Shown: positions 44,073-57,641 of the stretch, piece after piece | Numbering within the stretch: position 1 is the stretch's first letter | How the letters are laid out: every line of letters begins with the position of its first letter | From: Euryodendron excelsum | Taxonomy: Eukaryota > Streptophyta > Magnoliopsida > Ericales > Pentaphylacaceae | Direction: 5' to 3' | Assembly (NCBI GenBank): GCA_033060915.1 | Contig: CM065399.1 | Coordinates: 14,895,001 to 14,959,000, forward strand | Length of the DNA: 64,000 bases | The notes under the pieces: model-generated | Databases searched by the model: none | Seen by the model: only the letters and a program-made list of their open reading frames with translations | Told to the model about the DNA's origin: nothing | Translations under genes and position numbers: made by a program

Positions 44073-47000
44073 TTTATGGATGTTCTTTTACATTGATCAT
44101 TTCTGACACATTTAAGAATCTTGAAGGTAACTATTCTTAAAGAGTTGCGTTCATAATTTATTAGCAGTTATAATTCTTTGCTGAAGTTATCCTAAAAGGC
44201 AAAACTCAGTTACCTAATAAGTTTTGTTTACAAATTAGTATGCAGAAGAAGGAAAAAAAAAAAAAAAACAATTGGCAATATGATTTTGGCATTCTCTTCC
44301 AATCAAATATCATATTCTACGGATAAAACTTCTCAAATTGACAGGCATTTAGCAGATGATTAATTCAATGTTGGTAGCATAAAATAATTAACCTAAACAT
44401 GATGAATAATTATTTCCTAATTGTATTAACAATAATATAATGAACAACACATATCTTCACGTGTAGCTGGACCATATAATTAATCATCAAGGGAAAAAGT
44501 AGTAACTTAGAAAATAATTATTATTCTTTTCATGCTCAAATTCATCTTAGCGTTGTATAGTGTAGAGTAGTTAACTTAGAAGGTGATGATTTGCTGAAAA
44601 AAAATGAATAAAGAAAAAAATTTATGAAGTTACAAATTTTTTTTTTTATATTGATCTGGTTGATGAACGTTTTGTGTTAAAAATGAGAGAAAACCCATCA
44701 GTCATATGATTTTGTATAAAAATTTAGCACAATTTATTTATTCATCACGCTTGCTACAGAAAAAAATATTAAAAAAAATTTAGGAGGGAGGTAAATTTAT
44801 ATATAATTATATCTATAGTTGGCATATGTAGATATTATACATGTGAGAAATGAAGTGATGAATGCTGTTATAATAGCTGTGAAATTATTATTCTTTTGAA
44901 TTATATATATTTTATGTACATATATTATCCACGGCTTTGTCCCAATCAGTTGTTTGTTTTTTTATAAGTGGATAGAACTCATGCAACTTGGAAAGAAAGA
45001 TGAGTGTGTGATGGAAAGAGTTGAAGTGGATGCATCAAGTAATTGTCATATACATTAAATAAATAAAAAAGAGACAAGAAAAAAAAAGAAAAAATCTAGG
45101 GAGATCACATTTTTAATAATTTGCTTCCCTTGCACTTGAATTAATATCTTATGTGGATAATATTAAAACATTCAACCAATCCAATATCACCGTCATCGTT
45201 GACATTGGGCGGCTGATATGACTTAATTACTTTTCAATGTACTGTTAAGAGGAGTAAAAAGCTTTGTTAAAAATCTAGAAATTGTTTTATTTTAGTCCTT
45301 CTTTAACTTATTCATTGCATGAGGTCTCAGCAAATGAATTTATAAATGTCAAAGCACCAAAACAATGTTGTTCGATCGCATGGTAATTTTTTAAAAATAT
45401 GGCTTATGCAACTTGCAGATGTTCAAAAAAAAATATGATTTTATATTTAAATTGATTTTTTTTTATTATAATAATTGTTTAATGATTTAAATGTCCCTTC
45501 TTTTAGAATAACATGTAAATATAGGGTCAATTTAAAGAGTATTTCAGTTATTAGACAATTATTACAAAAAAGAGAAGATCAATATAAGTATTAAATCATA
45601 CTTTGATAAATATGTACAAGTCATATAATAATTTTTTATTTATTCTCCTAACAAATTATTAATATATTAATAACAAATATTGTTGATTAATATAAATTGA
45701 GAGCTTAAAGGGTCAATATTTTATATTTATAGATTAAGAGATTTATTAATACTGAGTCATAACTTAAAAGGCTGTTGTAATAATTAACCATATTTACTTT
45801 CAACCAAAATATATATAGTATTTGGATAGTGGAGGACGGGATAAGAAAACGATTACATTATTGGGATTAAGAAGCTTTGAACTTATAATTTTATATCGAA
45901 GACGTGGGCACACCATTGCGCTTGTCACTAGTTTTCAAATGGTATTATTTTGTTTTTATCATCAGAGCAAGCAAATTTTTGGGCTTAAAATCCAGTAATT
46001 GAGTTCAAACAAGGGCACCACTTTTCTGTTTTATTACTTCATGAAAGTAGATAAATTTTTTTCCCCCTAAATCAAGAGACAAGGTGTGTTTGGCAACAGG
46101 TACCACATGAGAGAATTTGTACTCAAAACCTCAAAAATCAAGAAACCTGAACTGTATAACCGGATGCCATTCAAACATTTCCCGTGAAGCTAGACAAGTC
46201 AGGTATCCCACCTCATAAAATGAAGGTCTTTTGTTAAACTCAGGCTGCAGCCTTTCTTCGGCTACATGGAGTGGGGTGATTACATGGTCTGTTGAGATTA
46301 AAACCCAACAACCCACCCCCCACCCCACCCCCCACCCCCGGCCGGGGGAAACAAAAACACAACCACCACGCACAAATCCAAGAGAAAAATCCGCAGTTAG
46401 AATTAACATAGTTAGGCACAAATTTATCTACCTCCACAGGCAAGAAAGATAAATTTTCACTGTATCAATAAAAGAGTACAATCTCTACTCTCTTCACGCT
46501 ACAAGCCAACCCTCTCTGCCTAATACCTAGAATTTCCATACTTTCCCTATTTGAGGCAAAAATCTAGAAATCTTAGTCTGTATATAATTAGAAAACACTA
46601 CATATATTGAATCCGCTTGTGGGTTATAATTCTTATAGTCTAACCCAAACCCATGTGTAACTCAGTAATTGAATGGACCCCACAGAACAAGACACACCTT
46701 CAACATAGACATTTTACGAGATTAGTCCCACCTACCGGAAAAAAAGAAATATTTATTGGCCTTTGTCCTAATAACACAAATTAGTAATGCCCATGGGTTG
46801 AAGGAAATTAGGGATGGCTACGTCTTGTGGCCACAAAAAGAAAAAGGTAAAAGGACTCAAACATGCAGTAATATAGAATTTCAATAAATAAGATGTTGTA
46901 ACCCATATTTTGAAAAAAATAGTTATGCAATAAAATTAGCTAGCCATATTGGCAGATCTCTTAGTATAGTTGAACATTTATTCAAGTATTCTTTTCTTGA

Positions 47001-47572
47001 ATTCCTCAAAGTATCATGACAAGTTAGCTTAGAGCATAATGCCCTACTTTGCAAAGACGTGATATTGGTGTATAAAGAGAGAAGTTGTATAGTCAAAACT
47101 ATTTGATTGCTTTCAATAGTTTCCTCAGTTAACATTGCTATTCAATCTCTAGGCCAACAAACGTTCCAACTATTGAGAGAGAGAGAGAGAAATTACAAGA
47201 GAATTGAGGCAGTAACAAGGAGAAAAAGTTAGAAGCAAAGCATATGAAACATGCTAGAACCTAGTACGTGGTTGTCTTGCATCTGTATTGCCTTTTAGAA
47301 TATACTTCTTCTCGGGCGAGGTAAGTTAACTTGGTGATTCCGACGTCAATTTCTCTCGGAAATTGGATCCAATATGGACCACAGGTATAACAAGCATGAA
47401 TTACACTTGAAAACGATTACAACTTATAAATTGCTTCTATAAAAGTAAAAGTATAAAATGATTTGGTTGATGTTTTGGTCAATTATGTTAAGCAATTCAA
47501 AACACAATTGAACTAGTTTGAGAAAAATATTTGGATTCAATTGCTTCAATCATTCAAATTATTCAAAAATTT
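44073..47572. other. AT-rich intergenic region, no gene
   Basis: No coding sequence or structured RNA recognised. Landmarks are a poly-A run near 44254-44271, a C-rich patch (46310-46339, then GGCCGGGGG) and a GA tract (47175-47192). The region ends at the left boundary of the SIRE-type element. Confidence 0.5.
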
Positions 47573-49237
47573 TGTTGACCTAAAAGTGCAATCCAAGAGG
47601 GCAGTGAATTGGATTTTCAAAAATAACCATCAATAATTTTAACTGAAAACTAATTAAGCAATTTGATTAAACAATCTAATAGCAGAATCAAAGTGTGTGT
47701 GCAATATAGTCAGACAATCTCAAATAAGAAATAAAAAACAGAACACAATGATTTACTGAGGTTCAGCCACAATTCGTGACCTACGTCCTCACCCTCAAGA
47801 CTCCCTTGAAAACTCCTCCACTATGCAATGAAGAATTACAAAGCATGTGCTAGTTGATCAAGTGCCTAGCTCACTTCTTATAAGAACTCTTATCAAGCTC
47901 TCAAACTCCTCAAGTGATTTTGTCCAAACTTCACTCAAACTTACAAGTGTTTTTTTAACAAGAATACTTAAGCTCACAAGTTTACAAACCCACCCAAATA
48001 GAGTAAATGAGGTTTACACAAAGTATCTCTCTCAAAGAGTGGATATGAAAGTGGAAGATCAATAAATACCCCAAATTTTCAACAAAGAGAATGTTTCTAA
48101 TATGGGTTAGGAATTTCAGCTCTTAATCTCATGTATAGCACTTGAATCTTTTGTCTTCTGTCTTCTTATATATAAATGTTGTGAGGGTCTTGGTTTTATA
48201 GTCTTGCATTCATTATAGACGCTGGAGGTGGTTGGAGATACATTTAATGCAAGATCAATCGAGCAAAATGTTTAAAAATATAGTTGTTACAGGTAATGTG
48301 TTGACCCCTTTTCTGTATGTGTTGACCCTTTTTGTTTTGTGTCCAGTCTCTCAACAATCTACCTCATTGTGTCAACTATTCTGAAGCATGTGTCTACCCT
48401 TTGGCTTAGAAACTTTAACTTTGCAAGACTTGTTCAATTTTTTTACAAAACTCTTCAAGGATAATCAACTTGGGACTTCTAAGACTTGAAAGACTTCTTC
48501 AATGCATGTTGATCTTCAAGAACACCTTCAATCTCTTCGAGATAAAATCAATTCAAACATATGTAGGATTCCTCAATCAACATAGTTTATTCCATTTATC
48601 CAAGACTTCTTCAATTCTTCAAGAGATCTTCCAAATCTTGTGATATCCTCCTCAACCGATCTCCAAATATTCTCATACCATATCATGGAAGGCGTCAGCT
48701 CTTGCTGTTGACCTTCTTTAGAAGATGTAAGTTATACCAAGAAGGTATCAGTACTTTTTGTCAACCTCAGTGTCATTACTTGACGTCGATCTCCTTTTCC
48801 AATATTAAGTGTCAGCATCTTTAAACTATGCTTCAGAACTTGATGATGATCTCTTTTAAGTGTCAACATTTAGGAGCTAGATTTCAATACTTAATGCTGA
48901 TCTTCTTCTCATTGTTGCCAATCTCTTTTTAACTGTTGCCGATCTCCTTTGAATTATTGCCGATATCTTTTTCTAATCTTGTTGTGCCACATTGTAGCAG
49001 GTGTCAATTTTTTCAAAAGAGCTACCGATCTTCTTTTCTTTGTTATTGATCTCTTTTTCAAGTCTAGATCTTCACATGCCCTTCAGCATACAAGTTCTTC
49101 AATATCTTCAATATATGAAGCTTCAAGTCATGATCCTAAGAGAAATTAATGCATAATATGATCTGCACACTAAGTAGAATCATTATATCACTAATACAAT
49201 ATATTGTTATCATCAAAATGAAGGTATGGAGTCAACA
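47573..49237 (-). repeat. 3' LTR of SIRE-type element
   Basis: 1665 bp. In element orientation it starts TGTTGACTCCATACC and ends GGTCAACA. A TATA-like palindrome ATTTATATATAA lies at 48166-48177. Short TGTTGACCC phrases (48299, 48320) are spaced at about 21 bp. It matches 56570-57444 and 62576-62802. Confidence 0.88.
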
Positions 49238-49251
49238 ACCTTTCCCTTTTT
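49238..49251 (-). other. Polypurine tract of SIRE-type element
   Basis: In element orientation AAAAAAGGGAAAGGT directly precedes the 3' LTR. Further upstream two AAGGGGGAGC purine stretches (49338-49376) look like secondary tracts. Confidence 0.7.
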
Positions 49252-49829
49252 TATGATTGACAAAACTTTTCAAAACATGAATGATAAACTTAAGTATGTG
49301 TGTGTTGGTGCAAGAATATAGAAGTTCATACCTGAATTTGCTCCCCCTTACTTAAGGAATTTAAGCTCCCCCTTGCTTAAGGGGTTTAAGCAATATAAAA
49401 CATACAACACTAATACTTCGCTCCTCTTTTTTGACAATCAATTAAAAAGAGCTATAAATACAAATAAAAGACAGGTATAATAGGAAAAAAAAAAAAAAAG
49501 CTTAAGACAAGATTAATGTTACAAAGAGGTGAGCAAGCAGAGCAGTTTAATCAACCAACCAATCAGTCAAAGTGCAAACATTCACAATGAAGATGTCATA
49601 AACAATAATATATATATTAGGCATCAAGAGGTGTTAAAACATCCAATCATTCCATATATTACATATCAAGAGTCTTGAGGATGACATACTATTCTTAATA
49701 AACATGTTAAAGTAAAAGATGCAAATGAAAATGTAGATGAGAATGTAGGTATAAGGTTGCTTCAAGTGTCTTTAGGAGAGGATGAAGGTGATGGTGTGAG
49801 TTCAACTGGGTTTGGAGAAGCTCTTCCCA

Positions 49830-51306
49830 GGTCTGGGTCTCAGCGCATGTTAGTGATAGGTTCTGGTTGGAGTAAGGGATGTAGGGATTGGAGAAGCTCC
49901 AGCTGTCTTGCTTTTCTCAGGTGCCTCCTTCTCCTTTTCTTCAAAAATCAATACTTGTTTCTCTGGTTCCTCTACTCCTTCTTCTTTGGCTTTTTCTTCC
50001 TCTTCTTCTGCTTCTTCTTCTCCTCCATCTTCCTCTTATTCTTTACTATCATCTTAATCTGCAAATTCTGCTACTAGTGAGTTAAGAGGTTGGTAATCCA
50101 TACCAATTACTCTCTTGATGTGCTGTGGAGAGATCAATGACTTGCAACAAATCTGTCTTTATTTTCTGGCCATCATTGACAATAGTTCTTACTTTGGTTT
50201 GTAAAACCTTTAGTCTCATAGCTCCATTTTCAACCTTGGCATCTATTTTGCCAAGCATTTTCTCATTATAAGTTTGCATTCCTTTCAAGATTGCTAAGAG
50301 TAGAGACATATCTACAGACCTATTAGTTTGAATATGTCCCATGGAAAAAAGTTCCCTTTGAGGCATCCTCTCTTTTAGCATGAGAACTCTCACCCTCTTT
50401 AACCTGTTTGCCCTTTGCGGATACAGCACCTTTACCCTTCTCTTTTCTAGAGGACCAAACCTTGTTCATTTTATGATAAACTATTCTCTGAGGGTTTTCT
50501 TATTGTATTCATTATACAAAGGTTCAAGAGCCCTCTTCTTCTCTCTTATCAAGTCAACCTTAAAGTGCTTAAACACTTTGGTTAGAAGCATCCCATAAGA
50601 TATACTCATTTTTTTTTTGGAGGGCTTTCAAAATATCATCCTTAATGAACATGGCCAAGTCAATCTTAGTGTTGCTAATGTAAACCCAAATAAATAATTC
50701 ATTTTTAGAGATAAACTCAAACTTTTCACCTTTAAGAATTAAAATATTGCAAATGAAGTGATGGACAAGTCTGACGGATAAAGGTAGGTCCTGGGCTAAG
50801 GGTTGAATACTTGCAGCAATTTTTTCTCCATAGAGAGCAGTCAATTAAGTTTTTCTATCTATCTCCTTTCTGTGAACTTCACCATCACTATCAATTCCTA
50901 GAATATGAAAAATCACATCTTTGGTGAAGGTGAATGATACCCCTTTTACCCAATTATTAATGTCTTGTGTGCCAAACCCTCTATTGGCATGGGCATAGAA
51001 CTGCCCAACTAATTCAAGATATATGTCTTCCTTAATTTGTGTCATTGATTTCCAACCCAGAGCATCTATTCTAGATTCAAATTCAAAGTTATTCTCAGTA
51101 AAGAATTGAAAATTTATCCATCTACCATTCAAAATAGGCTTCAAAGAAAATGTTGAATAATACTTAGCTTTGGCCTCAGTGCTGGAGAAGTAGGTTTTGT
51201 TTCTTTCAACTTTCCCTTCATCTTGAGTAGTTCCCTTCAATTTCTTCTTCTTCCCATGTCCCATAGATGATTCCCTATGGTTCTTTCTCTTTTTGCTCCC
51301 TGTCAC
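49830..51306 (-). pseudogene. Env-position ORF of SIRE-type element (plant transposon protein domain), broken
   Basis: An ORF downstream of pol, as in SIRE elements where it is called envelope-like; its function is unknown. It starts at 51306 with a Lys-rich head (KKRKNHRESS, GKKKKLKG). The domain with YLELVGQFYAHANRGF and FTFTKDVIFHILGIDSDGEV, and after a stop at 50845 LSVRLVHHFICNILILKGE, resembles the plant 'putative transposon protein' family (Pfam Transposase_32, from memory). A frameshift near 50570 is followed by a stretch rich in Lys, Arg and Leu, then a coiled-coil-like part (50430-50082) and a strongly acidic Glu-rich tail (about 50040-49900). At least one stop and one frameshift make it a pseudogene. 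Confidence 0.75.
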
Positions 51307-51886
51307 CTTGTGTGTCGCCTCTTTTAGGGCTTTTTTTCCTCTCTTCTACTTGTCAGATCTTGGTGCCAAGGAGATTGATCAAGGGATTAATGGAGGTTAG
51401 GAATAGGTTTGGAGGGATCGAAATAGGTATATAATGTGAGTTGAGATTGATTTGTGGAGAGGTTTGATGGTTCTTGACGATCAGAGAAACTATTCGTCGA
51501 GAGAGATTGAGAAAGAGGAAAATTTTGGTTTGACCAAATAAACAGGGATATTTAAAGTCATTGAGCAACCACACAGAAAGGTCAACTCTTGGCTACGAGG
51601 GGTCAACTCTTTTCTTGTACAATTGCTTTTAAGCTTTCTGTTAAAATGAGTCGACATCTGGTATTATAGGGGTTGACTCTTTTCAACAGAAGCTAATATA
51701 AGCTATTTTTGAGAAATAGGGGTCAACTCTTTGAGGTTAGGGGTTGACTCTTCCTTCATGAAATGCAGAATATGACTTATGATTGTTATGTAATGCATCA
51801 AATAAGTATTCCATTAATTGTAAAGATTTAATAGCATTATTGAACATGAAGAATATACAAATCAATCAAGATATTGGATTACTCAT
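51307..51886 (-). other. Spacer between pol and env-position ORF
   Basis: Non-coding. It carries repeated GGGTCAACTCTT / GGGTTGACTCTT phrases (about 51600-51750, five times, on either strand), related to the TGTTGACCC phrases of the LTR. Confidence 0.55.
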
Positions 51887-54800
51887 TCATAATTCTCTTC
51901 TAATCATGTAAAATCTATTCTCACCTAATGGTTTTGTGAATATATCAGCAAATTGGCTATTAGTGCTTACAAAGTCAAGTTTAATATCACATTTTTGCCC
52001 ATGATCACGTATAAAATGATGTCTAATTTGAATGTGTTTTGTGCGATAGTACTGAATGGGATTCTTGGTCAAATTGATAGCACTTTTGTTATCACATCTG
52101 ATACGGATGTGTTCAAAGGTCAGTCCAAAATCCTCTAGTTAGTGTTTGATCAAAAGGACTTGAGCACAATAGCTTCCAACTATAATGTACTCAACCTCAG
52201 CTATAAAAAGTGCAACTGAGTTTTGTTTCTTACTAAATAATGAAACAAGCATATTACACAAAAATTGACAAGAGCCACTAGTGCTCTTTCTATTAACTTT
52301 ACTACCAACATAGTCAGTGTCATAATATGCAATCAAGTTTAAAGATATGCCCTTAGGATACCATAATTCAAAGTTAGGTGTGTGCTTAAGATATTTAAAA
52401 ATCCTTTTAACAGCTACAACATGTGATTCCTTAGAATTAGATTGAAATCTAGCATATAGGTATATACTAAACATGATATCAGACCTACTAGCAGTTAAGT
52501 AAAGTAATGAGCCAATCATACTTCTATATAATTTGGTATCTACAGAGATACATTTCTTATCTTTGTCAAGCTTTGTTGAAGTACTCATGGGAGTACTCAA
52601 TGACTTTATATCCTCCATACCAAACTTCTTGGCTTGGTTTATGAAGATACCTTCCTTTGATTGTTTGATTTGAAGTGCAAGGAAGAAGTTGAGTTCTTCC
52701 ATCATGCTCATTTCAAACTCACCCAACATACACTTAGCAAATTCCTTACAAAGCTTCTGATTAGTCGAGCTAAATATAATGTCATCCACATATATTTGCA
52801 TAATAAGCATATCGTGATCTCTAACCTGTATAAAGAGAGTTGTATCAACCTTCCTCTTGTAAAATAATTTTCAATCAAAAATTTGCTTATTCTTTCATAC
52901 CAAGCCCATGGGGCTTATTTTAAACCATAGAGCTTTTGTAAGTTTGAAAACATGATTTGAAAGTAAAGGATTTTCAAAATGAGGAGATTGTTCAACATAC
53001 ACCTCTTCATAAATAAAACCATTGAAAAATGCACTTTTCACATCTATTTGATAGAGTATGAAAATTTTGAAACATGAAAATGCAAGCAACATTCTAGTAG
53101 CCTCTAACTTAACTATAGGTGCATAGGTCTCATCAAAATCAATTCTTTCTTCTTGACTATAGCTTTGAACTACAAATCTTGCCTTGTTTCTAACTATAAT
53201 TCTAGATTCATCCATTTTGTTTCTAAGCACTCATTTAGTTCCAATTACAGGATAATCTTTAGGCCTAGGAATAAGGTTCCAAACCTCATTCCTTTCCAAT
53301 TGGTTTAACTTTTTAGCATGACCATAACCCAAAACTCATCATTTTCAGTATCTTGAAAACATTTTGGTTCAATTTGTGAAAGAAAAGCAAGATGATTGCA
53401 TACATTTCAAAGGGATGATCTTGTTTTTACCCCTTGGGCTGGATCACCTAGTATTTGTTCTGTTGGATGGTTGTGGACAAACTTTCATTCCTTGGGCAAC
53501 CCTTCATTCACATCTTATTGGTTGGAAGGAATATTTTGATTTCCTTTCTCTTGTGATGGAGTTTTACTTTGAGTTGAATTGATGTTCAACTTGTTCATGC
53601 TATGCTCCGTATCATCTACATCATTACTCATAATATTTCTAGTCAAAGAGTTTAATTCATCAAAGGTAACATGAATTGATTTTTCAACAACTAAAGTTCT
53701 TTTACTTAAAATTCTACAGGCCTTGCTATATGTGGAATAGCTAAGAAAGACACCCTTGTCAGATTTTGCATCAAATTTGCCAAGGTTGTCCTTATTGTTA
53801 TTCAACATAAAACATTTGCATCAAAAGCTCTAAAGTATGAAACATTTGGTTTCTTGTCTCTCCAAAACTCATTTAGGGTTTTGTTTAAAAATTTTCTCAC
53901 CAAAACTCTGTTTAAAACATAGCAAGCTGTGTTAACAATTTCAGCCCAAAAGTATTTTGACAAATTATTTTCACAAAGTATTGTTCTCCCCATTTTCTCC
54001 AAAATCCTATTTTTTCTCTCAACAACCCCATTTTGTTGAGGAGTTCTAGGTGCTGAAAAACTGTATTTAACATTATTTTCATCACAATACATTTCAAATG
54101 ATTTATAATCAAACTCACCACCATAGTCAATCCTAATTGCTATGATTGTAAATCCTTTTTCATTTTGAACCTTTTTACAAAACTTGGTGAAGAAAACAAT
54201 TGTTTCATCCTTGTGAGCCAAAAAGAATGTCCAAGTGTATCTTGAGGAATCATCAACAATAATAAGAGCATATTGCTTACCATCCAGACATAAGGTTCTA
54301 GTTGGTCTAAACAAATCTATATGCAAAAGTTGTAATGGACTAGAGGTAAAGAGCATATTAGTAGATTTGAAAGAAATTCTGGTTTGCTTTCCCATTTGAC
54401 ATGCATCACAAATTTTGTCATTTTCAAATTTGAGTTTGGAAAGACCATTCGCTAGTTTATTTTTCAAAATTTTTAAAAGAATGCTCATAGTAATATGGCC
54501 AAGCCTTCTATGCCACAACTAACTATCTTCCCTATTCATAACAGCAAGGCATTTGATTTGGCAAGAAGATAAATCATTTAAGTCAAAAATGTAAATATTA
54601 CATTTTCTATGTCCAGTCAATACGATCTTGTTGTCACTTATATTTACTACAATGCACTTAGAAGATTCAAACACTACCTTATAACATTTGTCGCACAATT
54701 GACTAATACTCAACAGGTTGCGCTTAAGGCCTTTAACAAGTAAAACATTTTCAATTGAAGTAGAAAAGTTTTTACCAATACTATCTATACCAATGATCTT

Positions 54801-54911
54801 GCATTTGCCATTGTCTCCAAAAGTAACCAAGCCTCCATCTTTTAGTGCGAGAGATGTGAATTGAGATTCATCTCTAGTCATGTGTCTCGAACAACCACTA
54901 TCCAAGTACTA
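51887..54911 (-). pseudogene. pol pseudogene of SIRE-type element (PR-IN-RT-RH)
   Basis: Domains in element order: protease with DSGCSRHMT (54905 on); GAG-pre-integrase with WHRRLGH and a CX2C finger (DACQMGKQ); integrase core with VDDSSRYTW, DYGGEF and PQQNGVVERKNR (about 54290-53980); reverse transcriptase with KARFVVQSYSQ, DFDETYAPIVKLE and QIDVKSAFFNG (53230-52990), then YVDDIIFS (about 52792); RNase H with SGSCQFL and AEVEYI (52250-52190) and the IRHHFIRD and DIFTKPL end (about 52020-51920). A stop lies at 54519, a frameshift near 53808, a badly decayed stretch at 53515-53231, and stops at 52895 and 52139. It is dead. Confidence 0.92.
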
Positions 54912-56512
54912 ATAGTCCTTTTTGTATTTTGCTTGAAGATATACTTACAATAACATCGGCTCAAACCTTCACCTTTGGTACCCAAATCATTTTGGGTCCA
55001 TGGGAGTTAGTTTTCAATGGTCCTTTTCGGACCCAAACATTCTTAGGGGCATGAGATTTTTGCATAATGTAACAATTTCTAGCTGGATGACCTCTCTTTT
55101 GACAATAAAAGCATGTAATTTTTGTGTTTGAAAAATTTTTATCTTTAAAAGGATTGTATTCTATTTCAGCCTTGTTAAGAGAACACTTTTGTTTACCAAG
55201 TATGGCATCAAGCTTTTCTTTCCCATCAACACATTTTGTAAGGGATTCTTCTAAATCATTTACTTTTCTTTCAAAACAGAATTCTCTTTGATCAAAATTT
55301 CATTTTTATTTTGTAAATTTTCACTCTCCTTAGTGAGTGTGTATACTATCTTTTTGAGAAGATTATTTTTTATGCTCATCTTTTTTAATTCAGTAAGTAA
55401 ATCATCAAAGGCATTTTGCAACTCATCAAATGAAAAACTAGATGGTTTATTGTGTACTACCTCATATTCCTCCTCTTGTGCCATGAGACATAGGTTTGCA
55501 ACCACTTGAGTTTCAGTTTCCTCATCAGAGCTAGATTTCTCATCTTCACTCCATGTGGCAGCTAGAGCCCTTCTTCCTTTACTTTTACTTCCTTTCTTCT
55601 TTAACATAGGACACTTAGTTTTAATGTGTCTTGGCTTCTTGCATTCATAGCATATGATGGTTGAATTCTTGTTATTGAATTCAACCTTTGCTTCAAGCTT
55701 CTTTCCTCCTTTCTACATTTTTTTCATAAATCTCTAGAACTTCCTTATAATGATGACAAGATCTTCCTTATCCTCATTTTCACTTCTAGATTCATTTTCT
55801 GATGTGGTGGACTTGAATGCAATGAATTTCTTCTTCTTGTCCTCTTCTTGAGCATTTTACTTTTGGGTAAGCTCATAGGTCATGAGAGATCCAAGAAGCT
55901 CCTTAAGTGGCAATGTGTTGAGGTCTTTGGCTTCTTGTATAGCTATTACCTTGGCTTCCCATGTCTTTGGCAATGATCTTAGAATTTTTCTTACCTGTTC
56001 ACTGTTAGGATACAATCTTCTAAAAGACTTTAAACCATTAACAATGTTAGTAAATCTAGTGAACATTTCAATTATAGATTTATCAGATTTCATTCTAAAT
56101 AGTTCATGATTTTGCACAAGAATATTGATCTTGGACTCCTTGACATGATTGGTCCCTTCATGAATCACTTCAAGTCTATCTCAAATTTTCATGGCAGATT
56201 CATATATAGAGATTCTATTGAATTCATTTGGGTCTAATGCACAATATAATATATTCATAGTTTTAGCATTGGATTGCAAAAGCTTCAAGTCATTCTCATT
56301 CCATTCATTTTCAGGTTTAGGGATGACTACCTTTTCAATGATTTTGGTGGGAGTCTTAAGACCATTGACAATGATCTTTTATAACTCATAGTCAACAGAT
56401 TGGATATAAATTATCATTCTATTCTTTCAATAATTGTAGTTTGTCCCATTAAACATGGGAGGTCTATTTATGGATTAACCCTCACTAAAGAGTTTCCAAA
56501 CATGGTTGCCAT
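54912..56512 (-). pseudogene. gag pseudogene of SIRE-type element
   Basis: It begins at ATG 56512 and needs one early frame change. A UBN2-type gag region spans about 56400-55860 (MFTRFTNIVNGLKSF, VRKILRSLPKTWEAKV, LLGSLMTYEL). A first CCHC knuckle CYECKKPRHIKTKC lies near 55650-55610. Then come an acidic coiled-coil region (ENLQNKNEILIKENSVL) and a second CCHC knuckle CFYCQKRGHPARNC near 55110-55070. Two knuckles flanking a coiled coil fit SIRE-type gag. Stops, several at expected Trp positions, interrupt it. Confidence 0.85.
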
Positions 56513-56555
56513 GGATTAACTCTAAGGATGTTAAGCCTTTAAATGTAGAGCACAA

Positions 56556-56567
56556 GCTCTGATACCA
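56556..56567 (-). other. Primer binding site of SIRE-type element
   Basis: In element orientation TGGTATCAGAGC, two bases after the 5' LTR end (...GGGCCAACA), complementary to initiator Met-tRNA. Confidence 0.9.
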
Positions 56568-56569
56568 AT

Positions 56570-57444
56570 TGTTGGCCCAAGTGTGCAACCCAAGAGAGGG
56601 TGAATTAAGTTTCGAAATATAATCAAAAATAATTTTAACTAAAAACTAATTAAACAATCTAATAGTAGAATCAAATTGTGTGTAATGTGGTTAGGCCATC
56701 TTAAACAAGAAATAAAAAATAGAGCACAAAATGAATACAATGATTTACTAAGGTCCAGCCACAACTCGTGACCTACGTCCTCACCCTCAAGACCCCTTTA
56801 AAAGCTTTTCCACTATGCAATAAAGAATTATAAAGATGTGAGTTGATTAAGTGCCTAACTCACTTCTTATAAGAGCTCTTCTTAAGCTCTCAAACTCCTC
56901 AAGTAATTTTGTCAAAACTTCACTCAAACTTACAAGTGTTTTTAACAAGAATACCCAAATTCACAGGCTTACAAACCCACCTAAATGAAGTAAATGAGGT
57001 TTACACAAAGTCTCTCTCTCAAAGAGTGGATATGAAAGTGGAAGATCAGTAAATACCTCAAATTCCTAGCAAAGAGAATGTTTTTGATATGGGTCAGGAA
57101 TTTCAACTCTCAATCACATGTATAGCAATTGAATATCTTGTCTTCTTATATATAAATGCGGTGAGGGTCTTGGTTTTATAGTCTTGCATTCATTATAAAC
57201 GTTGAAGGTGGTTGGAGATGCATTTAATGCAAGATCAATCGAGTAGAACGTTTAAAAATATAGTTGTTACAGGCAATGTGTCGACCCCTTTTTTGTATGT
57301 GTCGACCCTTTTTTATTTGTCTCCAGTCTCACAGCAATCTGCCTCAATATGTCAACTCTTTTGAAGCATGTGTCTACCATTTTGCTCAAAGATTTTAACT
57401 TTGCAAGACTTCTTGAATTCTTTACAAAACGCTTCAAGGATCAT
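56570..57444 (-). repeat. 5' LTR of SIRE-type element, inner part
   Basis: Homologous to 47573-48466 of the 3' LTR, including the TATA-like ATTTATATATAA (57146-57157) and paired TGTCGACCC phrases (57280-57310). It breaks off at ATCAT, the target site of the nested insertion. Confidence 0.88.
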
Positions 57445-57641
57445 TGTAAGCACCCCATTTTTGACCGCTCGGCAGTCTACACTTTGTCCAGACTTGTTTT
57501 CAAGTCATTGTGGGCACATTCCTATCTAATCCAATTCTCTAGGTCCAAATTCCGTCTTTCCATTGCTTCGCGGGCCTGTTAGGCCCAAATAGAGGCAAAA
57601 TGACCAAAATGCCCTTAGGGGCATTGTCCTTTCCTTTCCAA

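Noticed and set aside
46131..46452. Pro/Thr-rich frames near the C-rich patch
   Set aside because: Caused by the CCCCACC patch; no start context, splice partner or family match.
49757..50085. Leu/Phe-rich + strand frames suggesting a membrane protein
   Set aside because: Complement of the Glu-rich tail of the minus-strand env-position ORF.
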